Origin: Rhodoferax sp.
GTDB lineage: Bacteria > Pseudomonadota > Gammaproteobacteria > Burkholderiales > Burkholderiaceae_C
Assembly: GCA_029865675.1 (NCBI GenBank)
Contig: JARXAU010000031.1
Span: forward strand, 1 to 11,651
DNA length: 11,651 nt
Direction of reading: 5' to 3'
The position numbers and the translations under genes are program-made. This document shows, in pieces, positions 1 to 7,481 of the stretch (its first letter is position 1; each line of letters begins with the position of its first letter). The notes beneath the pieces are model-generated. The model saw nothing but the letters and a program-made list of their open reading frames with translations, had not been told where the DNA came from and did not search any database.

Positions 1-1
1 G

Positions 2-1024
2 AACAACGCCATTGGCGTGCCGCTCACGCTTTTGCGCCTGCGCGCCCACCACCGCATCGCCGTAGTCGAGCTGGGCATGAACCACCCCGGTGAAATCGCC
101 GCGCTGGCCGCAATCGCGCAACCCACGGTGGCGCTGGTCAACAACGCGCAGCGCGAACACCTGGAATTCATGCACACGGTGGACGCCGTGGCCACGGAAA
201 ACGGCGCGGTCATCAGCGCCCTGCCCGCCTCGGGCTGCGCGGTGTTTCCGCAAGACGACGCCTACACCGCGCAGTGGCAAGGCAGCGCGGAGAAGCGCCG
301 CACGCTGGGCTTTGGCACCCACGCCACTGGCGGTGACGCCGTGGTGGGGCACAGCGCGCACTGGGCGGATGGCGCCTGGGACGTGCAGGCCCAGGCCACG
401 CTGGGCGGGCGCAGCACCCTCTTGCGCTACCGCCTGGCCATTGCCGGGCAGCACAATGTGCGCAACTCTTGGGCCGCAGCCGCCTGCGCGCTGGCTGCGG
501 GCGTGTCGGCGGAGGCCGTCGAGCGCGGCTTGCAGGCCTTTGTGCCGGTCAAAGGCCGCTCGCGCGCCTTTGCGCTCACCGTGGGCGCGCGCAGCGTCAC
601 CGTGGTGGACGACAGCTACAACGCCAACCCCGACTCGGTGCGCGCCGCCACCGAAGTGCTGCGCGACCTGCCCGGCCCGCGCCTCTTGGTGCTGGGTGAC
701 ATGGGCGAAGTGGGCACCCACGGCCCGCAATTCCATGCGGAGGCTGGCGCCTACGCGCAGCAACTAGGCATTGAGCGCCTGCTGGCCGTGGGCACGCTCA
801 GCCAGGCCGCAGTGGACGCATTTGCAGCAGCTGGTGGACAGGCGCTGCACTTTGCCGACATGGACGGCTTGTGCGCCGCACTCACCCCGGCGTTGGAAAG
901 CTTTGCCAGCGTGCTGGTCAAAGGCTCGCGCTTTATGCGCATGGAGCGCGCGGTAGCGGCCTTGCAGGAGCGCGCCGCCGCCTTGAACACTTCACCCACC
1001 CAAGGAGCAGCCGCATGTTGCTAA
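2..1024 (+). CDS. murF: MurF, UDP-MurNAc-tripeptide--D-Ala-D-Ala ligase (5' partial)
   Basis: This is the last of the four Mur ligases. It works in the cytoplasm, using ATP to join D-Ala-D-Ala to UDP-MurNAc-tripeptide and give the pentapeptide precursor. The frame is already open at base 2 and reads NNAIGVPLTLLRL, a conserved MurF stretch, so the true start lies upstream and roughly the first 110 residues, including the ATP P-loop, are missing. Visible family motifs are VELGMNHPGEI (near 67-99), the central-domain GQHNVRNSWAAAA (near 447-485), DDSYNANPDSV at the start of the C-terminal domain (near 608-640), LVLGDMGEVG (near 686-715) and LVKGSR near the C-terminus. About 340 residues are present, against about 450 for a whole MurF. 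The stop TAA at 1022-1024 lies 10 bases inside mraY, so the two are probably translationally coupled. The substrate made by the downstream ddl gene is used here. The ATG at 17 is internal and is not the start. Confidence 0.97.
   Translation, partial: NNAIGVPLTLLRLRAHHRIAVVELGMNHPGEIAALAAIAQPTVALVNNAQREHLEFMHTVDAVATENGAVISALPASGCAVFPQDDAYTAQWQGSAEKRRTLGFGTHATGGDAVVGHSAHWADGAWDVQAQATLGGRSTLLRYRLAIAGQHNVRNSWAAAACALAAGVSAEAVERGLQAFVPVKGRSRAFALTVGARSVTVVDDSYNANPDSVRAATEVLRDLPGPRLLVLGDMGEVGTHGPQFHAEAGAYAQQLGIERLLAVGTLSQAAVDAFAAAGGQALHFADMDGLCAALTPALESFASVLVKGSRFMRMERAVAALQERAAALNTSPTQGAAACC
1002..1007 (+). promoter_or_regulatory. Ribosome binding site of mraY
   Basis: AAGGAG lies seven bases before the ATG at 1015, inside the end of murF. 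It is a near-perfect Shine-Dalgarno sequence and settles the mraY start at 1015 rather than at the in-frame ATG at 871, which lies deep inside murF. Confidence 0.85.
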
Positions 1025-2121
1025 GTCTGGCGCAATGGCTGCAAGCAATGAACCCCGAGTGGGGCTTTTTGCGTGTATTCCAGTACCTTACCTTTCGCGC
1101 TGTGATGGCGGCGCTGACTGCGCTGCTCATGGGACTGCTGGCCGGTCCGGCGGTAATACGCCGCCTGCGCGCGCTCAAAATTGGCCAGCCGATTCGCGGC
1201 TACGGCATGGAAAGCCACCTGGCCAAAAGCGGCACGCCCACCATGGGTGGCGTGCTGATTTTGCTGTGCATCACCAGCGCCACCTTGCTGTGGTCCGACC
1301 TGGGCAACCGTTTTGTCTGGATTGTGTTGGTAGTTACTCTGGGCTTTGGCGCCATTGGCTGGGTGGACGACTGGCGCAAGGTGGTCCACAAAGACCCCGA
1401 GGGCATGCGCTCGCGCGAGAAGTATTTTTGGCAGTCGCTCATCGGCGCGCTGGCGGCGCTGTACTTGGTGTTTAGTGTTTCCGAGATATCGAATGCGCGG
1501 GTACTAGAGCTGTTCTTCAACTGGGTGCGCTCGGGCTTTGACGTCAACTTGCCCCCCAAAGCCGGTTTGCTGCTGCCCTTTTTCAAAGAAATCAGCTACC
1601 CGCTGGGCGTGCTGGGCTTTGTGCTGCTGACCTACTTGGTGATCGTGGGTTCGAGCAACGCGGTCAACCTGACCGACGGCCTAGACGGCCTGGCCATCAT
1701 GCCGGTGGTCATGGTGGCCTCCGCCCTGGGCGTGTTTGCTTATGTGACCGGCAGCGTAGTGTTTTCCAAATACCTGTTCTTGCCGCACATTCCGGGCACA
1801 GGGGAACTGCTGGTGTTTTGCGCGGCCATGGCGGGCGCAGGCTTGGCGTTTTTGTGGTTCAACACCCACCCGGCGCAAGTGTTCATGGGCGACGTGGGCG
1901 CGCTGGCGCTGGGCGCGGCGCTGGGCACAGTGGCCGTCATCGTGCGCCAGGAGATCGTGCTGGCCATCATGGGCGGCGTGTTTGTGGCCGAAGCCTTGTC
2001 GGTGATGGCGCAGGTGCTGTACTTCAAGTACACGCGCAAAAAATACGGCGAAGGCCGTCGCCTGCTGCGCATGGCGCCCTTGCACCACCATTTTGAGAAG
2101 CTGGGTTGGAAAGAAACGTAA
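1015..2121 (+). CDS. mraY: MraY, phospho-MurNAc-pentapeptide transferase, ended early by an in-frame TAA
   Basis: MraY is a multi-pass inner-membrane enzyme. It transfers phospho-MurNAc-pentapeptide from UDP to undecaprenyl phosphate, making lipid I. The start at 1015 has a strong ribosome binding site and gives MLLSLAQWLQ. Active-site motifs are intact: GWVDDWRK (Asp118, Asp119), NLTDGLDGLA (Asp221, Asp224), FMGDVGALALG (Asp293) and the HHHFE motif (His357-His359). The frame stops at TAA 2119-2121 after 368 residues, just past LGWKET. In homologues this point is normally followed by Gln, a short hydrophobic helix and a basic end. That segment is present here in the same frame at 2122-2190. 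Reading through would give 392 residues, the length I recall for Burkholderiales MraY, with a TAATG junction to murD. As written, the protein lacks its tenth transmembrane helix. Catalytic residues lie upstream, so some activity cannot be excluded, but a nonsense mutation or sequence error is the likely cause. Identity is certain; the 3' end is in doubt. Confidence 0.93.
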   Translation: MLLSLAQWLQAMNPEWGFLRVFQYLTFRAVMAALTALLMGLLAGPAVIRRLRALKIGQPIRGYGMESHLAKSGTPTMGGVLILLCITSATLLWSDLGNRFVWIVLVVTLGFGAIGWVDDWRKVVHKDPEGMRSREKYFWQSLIGALAALYLVFSVSEISNARVLELFFNWVRSGFDVNLPPKAGLLLPFFKEISYPLGVLGFVLLTYLVIVGSSNAVNLTDGLDGLAIMPVVMVASALGVFAYVTGSVVFSKYLFLPHIPGTGELLVFCAAMAGAGLAFLWFNTHPAQVFMGDVGALALGAALGTVAVIVRQEIVLAIMGGVFVAEALSVMAQVLYFKYTRKKYGEGRRLLRMAPLHHHFEKLGWKET

Positions 2122-2193
2122 GTGGTGGTGCGCTTCTGGATCATCACCATGCTGCTGTGCCTGGTCGGCCTGTCTACCTTGAAGCTGCGCTAA
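2119..2193 (+). other. Orphaned C-terminal segment of mraY (last membrane helix) after a premature TAA
   Basis: In the mraY frame, directly after the TAA at 2119-2121, 23 sense codons run from 2122 to 2190 and then end at TAA 2191-2193. They encode VVVRFWIITMLL followed by CLVGLSTLKLR: a hydrophobic helix with a basic end. It closely resembles the E. coli MraY C-terminus, which from memory ends [20 protein letters not shown]. The final TAA shares its last A with the murD ATG at 2193, the kind of stop/start overlap seen throughout this operon. Both facts indicate that the gene originally ended at 2193 and that codon 369 was CAA (Gln). One C-to-T change explains the difference. The segment has no start or ribosome binding site of its own. 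Confidence 0.88.
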
Positions 2194-3722
2194 TGGAACA
2201 CAGCCTCCACGGTCAATCGGTTTTGGTCCTGGGCCTGGGCGCCTCGGGCCTGGCCATGGCGCGCTGGTGCGCGCGCTTGGGCGCGCAGGTGACCGTGCTG
2301 GACAACCGTGCTGCGCCGCCGCAGGCTGCTGCGCTGGCCGCCTCAGTGCCTGACGCGCGTTTGGCGCAGGGCGCTTTTGACGCCACCTGGATAGAGGGCA
2401 GCGACATCCGCGCCGTTTTCGCCAGCCCCGGCTTGGCGCCCCACCTGATCGCCCCATTGATAGACGCGGCGCGTGCCAAAGGCCTGTGGGTGGGCGGCGA
2501 AATCAGCCTGTTTGCCCATGCGCTCAAAGACCTGAATGACAGCCAGCAGTACCAACCCAGCGTGCTGGCAGTCACCGGCACCAACGGCAAAACCACGGTC
2601 ACATCGCTCACCGGCCAGCTGGTGCAGGCCGCGGGAAAAACCGTGGCGGTGGCCGGCAACATCGGCCCCACCCTGCTCGATACCCTGGCCCAGGCGCTGG
2701 ACGCGGACACCCTGCCCCAGGTCTGGGTGCTGGAGCTGTCGAGCTTTCAGCTCGAATACGCCCAAGACTTTGCGCCCACGGCGGCCACCGCGCTCAACCT
2801 CAGCCAAGACCACCTGGACTGGCACCCCAGCATGGCGCACTATGCGGCGGCCAAGGCCCGCATCTTTGGCCCGCAGACGCTGATGGTGCTCAACCGCGAC
2901 GACGATGCCGTGATGGCCATGCTGCCTACGCCAGTGAAGGTCAAGCAGCAGCGGGTGGATCACCCCCACGTGACATTTGGCACAGGCATGCCGCTGCGAC
3001 CCGGCGACTATGGCCTGGAGAGCGCAGGCGGCATGGTGTGGCTGGTGCGCGCCCAAGACGCGGACCCGAGCCTGCCGCGCGCGCGCCAAGGCGCAAGCGC
3101 TGAACCGCCCGAAATCCATATCCAGCGCCTGATGCCCGCCGACGCCCTGCACATCCGTGGCCGCCACAACGCCAGCAACGCCTTGGCCGCACTCGCCCTG
3201 GCAAGCGCCGCCGCTTGCGCGCTAGGCCCCATGCTGTTTGGCCTGCGCCAGTACCGGGGCGAGCCGCACCGCGTGCAGCACGTGGGCAGCGTCAATGGCG
3301 TGGAGTTTTTTGACGACAGCAAAGGCACCAATGTAGGCGCGACCGTCGCAGCCCTCAACGGCCTGGGCCCCGAGCACCGTTTGGTGATCATTTTGGGCGG
3401 TGAAGGCAAGGGCCAGGACTTTGCGCCACTGGCCGCACCGGTGCGCCAGTTCGCACGCGCGGTGGTGCTGATAGGCCGCGACGCGCCACTGCTTCGCCAG
3501 GCACTGGCTGACACCGGCGTGGCGCTGCTCGACGCGCCCTCGATGGAGCGCGCGGTAGACCTGGCCAACGCGCAGGCCCACGTGGGCGACGCGGTGCTGA
3601 TGTCGCCGGCCTGCGCCAGCTTTGACATGTTTCGCGACTACGCGCACCGCGCGCAGGTGTTTTGCAATGCCGTGGCCGAACTCGCGCTGGCCCAAGGCAC
3701 CGTCCTAGAGGCGCGCGCATGA
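2193..3722 (+). CDS. murD: MurD, UDP-MurNAc-L-Ala--D-Glu ligase
   Basis: This cytoplasmic ATP-dependent Mur ligase adds D-glutamate to UDP-MurNAc-L-alanine. The ATG at 2193 was chosen because the protein then begins MEHSLHGQSVLVLGLGASGLA, the usual Rossmann-like nucleotide-sugar domain. An in-frame ATG at 2106 lies inside mraY and would add 29 unrelated residues. Motifs in order are the ATP loop VTGTNGKTT (about 127-135), LELSSFQLE (about 179-187), NLSQDHLDWH (about 202-211), AAAKARIF with Lys221 at the expected carbamoylated-lysine position, RGRHNASNALAAL, DDSKGTNVGAT, GGEGKGQDF and SPACASFDMFRDY. At 509 residues it is longer than the E. coli enzyme (438). Part of the excess is a polar loop, QDADPSLPRARQGASAEPPE, before the RGRHN motif. 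It has no strong Shine-Dalgarno sequence. Its start overlaps the ancestral mraY stop at 2191-2193, so it probably depends on coupling that the early mraY stop would weaken. The stop overlaps ftsW by four bases. Confidence 0.97.
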   Translation: MEHSLHGQSVLVLGLGASGLAMARWCARLGAQVTVLDNRAAPPQAAALAASVPDARLAQGAFDATWIEGSDIRAVFASPGLAPHLIAPLIDAARAKGLWVGGEISLFAHALKDLNDSQQYQPSVLAVTGTNGKTTVTSLTGQLVQAAGKTVAVAGNIGPTLLDTLAQALDADTLPQVWVLELSSFQLEYAQDFAPTAATALNLSQDHLDWHPSMAHYAAAKARIFGPQTLMVLNRDDDAVMAMLPTPVKVKQQRVDHPHVTFGTGMPLRPGDYGLESAGGMVWLVRAQDADPSLPRARQGASAEPPEIHIQRLMPADALHIRGRHNASNALAALALASAAACALGPMLFGLRQYRGEPHRVQHVGSVNGVEFFDDSKGTNVGATVAALNGLGPEHRLVIILGGEGKGQDFAPLAAPVRQFARAVVLIGRDAPLLRQALADTGVALLDAPSMERAVDLANAQAHVGDAVLMSPACASFDMFRDYAHRAQVFCNAVAELALAQGTVLEARA

Positions 3723-4972
3723 ACACTGCACAAGCCCTGTGGAGCCGATGGTTTGGGTCCGCCGCAGCCGCCAACGAGGCTCTGCCGGTGCGCCTGGGGC
3801 GGCGCGCCAGCTATGGCGCAGCACCCAGCAGCAGCCAGAACCAGACGCTGGACCATGCTTTGCTAGCCGTGGTGCTGCTTTTGGTAGTGTGGGGCACGGT
3901 CATGGTGTATTCGGCCACCATCGCCATGCCAGACAACCCCCGCTTTGCCCACTACGCGCACAACTACTTTTTAGTACGTCATCTGGCCGCCATTGCGGTT
4001 GCGGTCACCGCCGCAATGATTGCCTTTCAGGTGCCGCTGCAGAGCTGGGAACGTATCGCACCCCTGCTGTTTGTCGCCTGCTTGGTGCTGCTGCTGGCGG
4101 TGCTGCTGCCCTTTGTTGGCAAGGGGGTCAACGGTGCCAAACGCTGGATCAATCTGGGAGTGACCACCTTCCAGCCGTCCGAGCTGGCCAAGTTTTCGAC
4201 CGTGTTGTACGCCGCAGGCTATATGGTGCGCAAGATCGAACTCAAAGAGGATTTCATTCGCGCGGTGTGGCCCATGGCCGCTGCGGTGGCAATCATGGGC
4301 ACCTTGCTGCTGGCCGAGCCCGACATGGGGGCCTTCATGGTGATAGCCGTCATTGCCATGGGCATCTTGTTTTTAGGCGGCGTCAACGCCCGCATGTTCT
4401 TCTTGATATCGGGCGTGCTGGTGGCAGCGTTTGCGCTCATGATTGCGTTCAACGACTACCGCCGCGCGCGCATTTTTGCCTACCTGGACCCCTGGAGCGA
4501 GCACAACGCGCTGGGCAAGGGCTACCAGCTCACGCATTCGCTGATTGCGATCGGGCGCGGGGAGATTTTTGGCGTCGGCTTGGGCGGCAGCGTGGAAAAG
4601 CTGCACTGGTTGCCTGAAGCGCACACCGACTTTTTGCTCGCCGTCATTGGCGAAGAGTTTGGCTTGGTGGGCGTGCTGCTGCTGCTGGGCCTGTTTTTGT
4701 GGCTCGCGCGGCGCGTCATGCACATTGGTCGTCAGGCGGTGGCGCTGGACCGGGTGTTTGCCGGTTTGGTGGCGCAGGGTGTAGGTATTTGGTTAGGTTT
4801 TCAGGCCTTCATCAACATGGGTGTGAACCTCGGCGCTTTGCCCACCAAGGGATTGACGCTGCCGTTGATGAGCTACGGTGGGTCGGCGATTTTGGTCAAT
4901 CTGGTTGCCCTGGCCGTGGTGCTGCGGGTGGACTTTGAAAACCGTCAGCTCATGCAAGGGGGCCGCGCATGA
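3719..4972 (+). CDS. ftsW: FtsW, septal SEDS peptidoglycan glycosyltransferase
   Basis: FtsW is a polytopic inner-membrane SEDS protein. With its partner transpeptidase FtsI (PBP3) it polymerises lipid II at the division septum. The ATG at 3719 overlaps the murD stop by four bases (ATGA) and gives 417 residues, close to the usual length. A cytoplasmic N-terminal tail of about 45-50 residues comes first, then a first membrane helix (ALLAVVLLLVVWGTVMVYSA) and further helices to the end. SEDS motifs visible are GVNGAKRWINLG, FQPSELAKF, HTDFLLAVIGEEFGLVG and LPTKGLTLPLMSYGGSA. Asp304 in the HTDF motif matches the catalytic Asp of E. coli FtsW (Asp297). An upstream in-frame ATG at 3662 is inside murD and would add 19 arginine-rich residues, so it was rejected. 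RodA is the related elongation protein, but the position between murD and murG identifies this as FtsW. Confidence 0.97.
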   Translation: MNTAQALWSRWFGSAAAANEALPVRLGRRASYGAAPSSSQNQTLDHALLAVVLLLVVWGTVMVYSATIAMPDNPRFAHYAHNYFLVRHLAAIAVAVTAAMIAFQVPLQSWERIAPLLFVACLVLLLAVLLPFVGKGVNGAKRWINLGVTTFQPSELAKFSTVLYAAGYMVRKIELKEDFIRAVWPMAAAVAIMGTLLLAEPDMGAFMVIAVIAMGILFLGGVNARMFFLISGVLVAAFALMIAFNDYRRARIFAYLDPWSEHNALGKGYQLTHSLIAIGRGEIFGVGLGGSVEKLHWLPEAHTDFLLAVIGEEFGLVGVLLLLGLFLWLARRVMHIGRQAVALDRVFAGLVAQGVGIWLGFQAFINMGVNLGALPTKGLTLPLMSYGGSAILVNLVALAVVLRVDFENRQLMQGGRA

Positions 4973-6057
4973 GCGCCACCATGGCCGCTAAGGCTGCCAC
5001 CCGTACCGCACTGGTCATGGCCGGGGGCACGGGTGGCCACATCTTCCCCGGCCTGGCCGTGGCCCAGGCGCTGCGCGAACGCGGCTGGCACGTGCATTGG
5101 CTGGGCGCGCCCGACAGCATGGAGAGCCGCCTGGTGCCACCGCGCGGCTTTGCGTTCGAGGCCGTAGCCTTCTCCGGCGTGCGGGGCAAGGGTTTGAAAA
5201 CTTTGGCCCTGCTGCCGCTGCGCCTGCTGCACGCCCTGGTGCAAAGCGCCGGGGTGCTGCGCCGCGTACGCCCCGACGTGGTGCTGGGCTTTGGCGGCTA
5301 CATCAGCCTGCCTGCAGGTTTGATGGCGGCGCTGCTGCGCATTCCGCTGCTGCTGCACGAACAAAACTCAGTGGCCGGTGCCGCCAACCGGCTGCTGGCG
5401 CGCCTGGCACGCAAGGCGTTTTGCGCCTTTCCGGGCGCTCTGCCCGGCGCCTCGTACGTGGGCAACCCGCTGCGCGCCGAGTTTTTGCAGCAAGCCGCCC
5501 CCGAGCAACGCTTTGCCGGGCGCACCGGCCCGCTGCAACTGCTGGTGGTGGGTGGCAGCCTGGGCGCGCGTGCCCTGAACACCGTGGTGCCGCAAGCCCT
5601 GGCCTTGATTCCGCTGGCGCAGCGCCCGGTGGTGCTGCACCAAAGCGGCGAAAAGCAAATGACCGAGCTGCGCGCCAACTACACAGCCGCAGGCGTGGAG
5701 GCCACGCTAACGCCTTTTATCGACAACACCGCCCAGGCCTACGCCAAGGCCGACCTGGTGCTGTGCCGCGCAGGCGCCAGCACCGTGACCGAAATCGCCG
5801 CTGTGGGCGCCGCTGCCCTGTTCGTGCCCTTTCCGTCTGCGGTCGACGACCACCAAACCCACAACGCCCGCTTTTTGGTGGACCAGGGTGCGGGCTGGCT
5901 GGTACCGCAAACCGCGCTCACTCCCCAGTTTCTGGCCGACTGGCTCCAGCACTGCGAGCGCACCACACTTTTGGAGCACGCCCAGGCCGCCAAAGCCCTG
6001 CAAAACATCCACGCCACCCAGGCCCTTGTGGCGGCCTGCGAGGAACTCGCACCATGA
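4969..6057 (+). CDS. murG: MurG, lipid II-forming N-acetylglucosaminyltransferase
   Basis: MurG is a membrane-associated GT-B glycosyltransferase on the cytoplasmic face. It adds GlcNAc from UDP-GlcNAc to lipid I to make lipid II, the substrate of FtsW. The 362-residue protein has the N-terminal glycine-rich loop MAGGTGGHIFPGLA with GGTGGH at 19-24, then GFGGYISLPAG, LHEQNSVAGAANR, YVGNPLRAEF, the second-domain loop VVGGSLGARALN, LHQSGEKQ, and the donor-binding region CRAGASTVTEIAAVGA with Glu275, followed by FVPFPSAVDDHQTHNA. The ATG at 4969 overlaps the ftsW stop in ATGA and has a purine-rich AAGGGGG run shortly upstream. An alternative ATG at 4981 would shorten it by four residues and cannot be excluded. 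No defect is seen. Confidence 0.97.
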   Translation: MSATMAAKAATRTALVMAGGTGGHIFPGLAVAQALRERGWHVHWLGAPDSMESRLVPPRGFAFEAVAFSGVRGKGLKTLALLPLRLLHALVQSAGVLRRVRPDVVLGFGGYISLPAGLMAALLRIPLLLHEQNSVAGAANRLLARLARKAFCAFPGALPGASYVGNPLRAEFLQQAAPEQRFAGRTGPLQLLVVGGSLGARALNTVVPQALALIPLAQRPVVLHQSGEKQMTELRANYTAAGVEATLTPFIDNTAQAYAKADLVLCRAGASTVTEIAAVGAAALFVPFPSAVDDHQTHNARFLVDQGAGWLVPQTALTPQFLADWLQHCERTTLLEHAQAAKALQNIHATQALVAACEELAP

Positions 6058-7481
6058 AACACGCCGTTCAACACATCCACTTTGTAGGCATAGGCGGCTC
6101 GGGCATGTCCGGCATTGCCGAGATATTGCACAACCTGGGCTACACCATCTCGGGCTCAGACCTGACTGACAGCGCCACCTTGCGCCGCCTGGCCTCGCTG
6201 GGCATCCAGACGCACGTGGGCCACGATGCGGCGCACGTGGCGCGCGCTGATGCGGTCGTCACTTCCACCGCCGTGCAAGCCAGCAACCCCGAAGTGCTGC
6301 GCGCACGCGAACTGCGCATTCCCGTGGTGCCCCGCGCGCTGATGCTCGCCGAGCTGATGCGCCTCAAACAAGGCATTGCTATCGCAGGCACCCACGGCAA
6401 AACCACCACCACCAGTCTGGTGGCCAGCGTGCTGGCTCAAGCCGGCCTGGACCCGACCTTTGTGATTGGCGGGCGATTAAATAGCGCTGGCGCCAATGCG
6501 CGCCTTGGCAGCGGCAACTACATCGTGGTCGAGGCCGACGAGTCCGACGCGTCGTTTTTAAACCTGTTGCCGGTGATGGCCGTGGTGACCAACATCGACG
6601 CCGACCACATGGAAACCTACGGCCACGACTTTGGCCGCCTTAAGCAGGCCTTTGTCGACTTTTTGCACCGCATGCCGTTTTATGGCACGGCCATTTTGTG
6701 CACCGATGACGCCGCCGTGCGCGCCATCGTGGACCAGGTCACCTGCCCGATTACCAGCTACGGGTTTGAGGAAGGTGCCCAGGTGCGCGCCGTTAACGTG
6801 CGCGCGGTGGACGGCCAAATGCACTTCACCGTGCAGCGGCGCAACGGCGTGACCCTGCCGGACCTGGACGTGGTGCTCAACCTTCCTGGACGCCACAACG
6901 TGCTCAACGCTCTTTCGGCCATTGCCGTGGCGGTCGAACTCAATATCGACGACGCTGCGGTGCAAGCGGCTCTTGCCGAATTCAAAGGTGTGGGTCGTCG
7001 CTTCCAGCGCTATGGCGACCATGCGCTGCCCCAGGGCGGCGTGGTCACGGTGGTGGACGATTACGGCCACCATCCGGTGGAAATGGCGGCCACCTTGGCC
7101 GCAGCGCGCGGCGCCTTTCCGGGCCGGCGCCTGGTACTGGCCTTTCAGCCCCACCGCTACACCCGCACCCGCGACTGCTTTGAAGATTTCATCAAGGTCA
7201 TGGGCCAGGCCGACGCGGTGCTCTTGGCAGAGGTCTATGCCGCAGGCGAGGCCCCTTTGGTAGCTGCCGACGGCCGCGCCCTCGCCCGCGCCCTGCGCGT
7301 GGCCGGCAAGGTGGAGCCGGTTTTTGTAGACGATATCCATGCCATGGCTGCAGCCGCCGTGGCCAATGCCCAATGCGGCGACGTGCTGCTGTGCATGGGC
7401 GCAGGGTCGATGGGCGCGGTACCGGCCAAGGTGGTGGAGCTGCTGCAAGCCTCGACGCAAACCATAGGAGTTCAGGCATGA
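6054..7481 (+). CDS. murC: MurC, UDP-MurNAc--L-Ala ligase
   Basis: This is the first Mur ligase: it joins L-Ala to UDP-MurNAc with ATP in the cytoplasm. The ATG at 6054 overlaps the murG stop by four bases and is preceded by GAGGA (6040-6044). It gives 475 residues beginning MKHAVQHIHFVGIGGSGMSG, the diagnostic N-terminal nucleotide-sugar loop of MurC. Other motifs are TSTAVQASNPEV, the ATP loop IAGTHGKTTTTS (Gly112-Thr119), VEADESDASFL, TNIDADHMETYGHD, LPGRHNVLNALSA, VVDDYGHHPVEM, FQPHRYTRTRDCFEDF and MGAGSMGAVP. Length and motifs are typical. The same frame is open upstream inside murG from 5097, but those 319 residues are low-complexity shadow translation and not part of the protein. It could only be confused with the recycling ligase Mpl, which the dcw location excludes. 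Confidence 0.97.
   Translation: MKHAVQHIHFVGIGGSGMSGIAEILHNLGYTISGSDLTDSATLRRLASLGIQTHVGHDAAHVARADAVVTSTAVQASNPEVLRARELRIPVVPRALMLAELMRLKQGIAIAGTHGKTTTTSLVASVLAQAGLDPTFVIGGRLNSAGANARLGSGNYIVVEADESDASFLNLLPVMAVVTNIDADHMETYGHDFGRLKQAFVDFLHRMPFYGTAILCTDDAAVRAIVDQVTCPITSYGFEEGAQVRAVNVRAVDGQMHFTVQRRNGVTLPDLDVVLNLPGRHNVLNALSAIAVAVELNIDDAAVQAALAEFKGVGRRFQRYGDHALPQGGVVTVVDDYGHHPVEMAATLAAARGAFPGRRLVLAFQPHRYTRTRDCFEDFIKVMGQADAVLLAEVYAAGEAPLVAADGRALARALRVAGKVEPVFVDDIHAMAAAAVANAQCGDVLLCMGAGSMGAVPAKVVELLQASTQTIGVQA
7466..7470 (+). promoter_or_regulatory. Ribosome binding site of ddl
   Basis: AGGAG lies seven bases before the ATG at 7478, within the last codons of murC. It supports 7478 over the upstream in-frame ATG at 7373, which would add 35 unrelated residues. 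Confidence 0.8.

Noticed and set aside
871..1014. In-frame 5' extension of mraY starting at ATG 871
   Set aside because: The 48 extra residues lie wholly inside murF, are arginine-rich and unlike MraY. A strong AAGGAG sits at the right distance from ATG 1015.
2119..2121. Recoding of TAA as glutamine across the genome
   Set aside because: murF and ftsA end normally at TAA at their family C-termini, and no other gene here has an internal stop. A general code change is unlikely; only a local event is supported.
2343..3167. 274-residue open frame on the minus strand opposite murD
   Set aside because: High GC content leaves long open frames opposite real genes. The product is His/Gln/Ala-rich with no recognisable domain, and murD on the + strand is fully conserved.
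5097..6053. Long in-frame extension upstream of murC
   Set aside because: It is the shadow of murG in another frame. The MurC family N-terminus begins at 6054, with an ATGA overlap and a GAGGA site.
6558..7460. 300-residue open frame on the minus strand opposite murC
   Set aside because: Same reasoning: low-complexity product, no ribosome site or family resemblance, and it lies entirely within murC.
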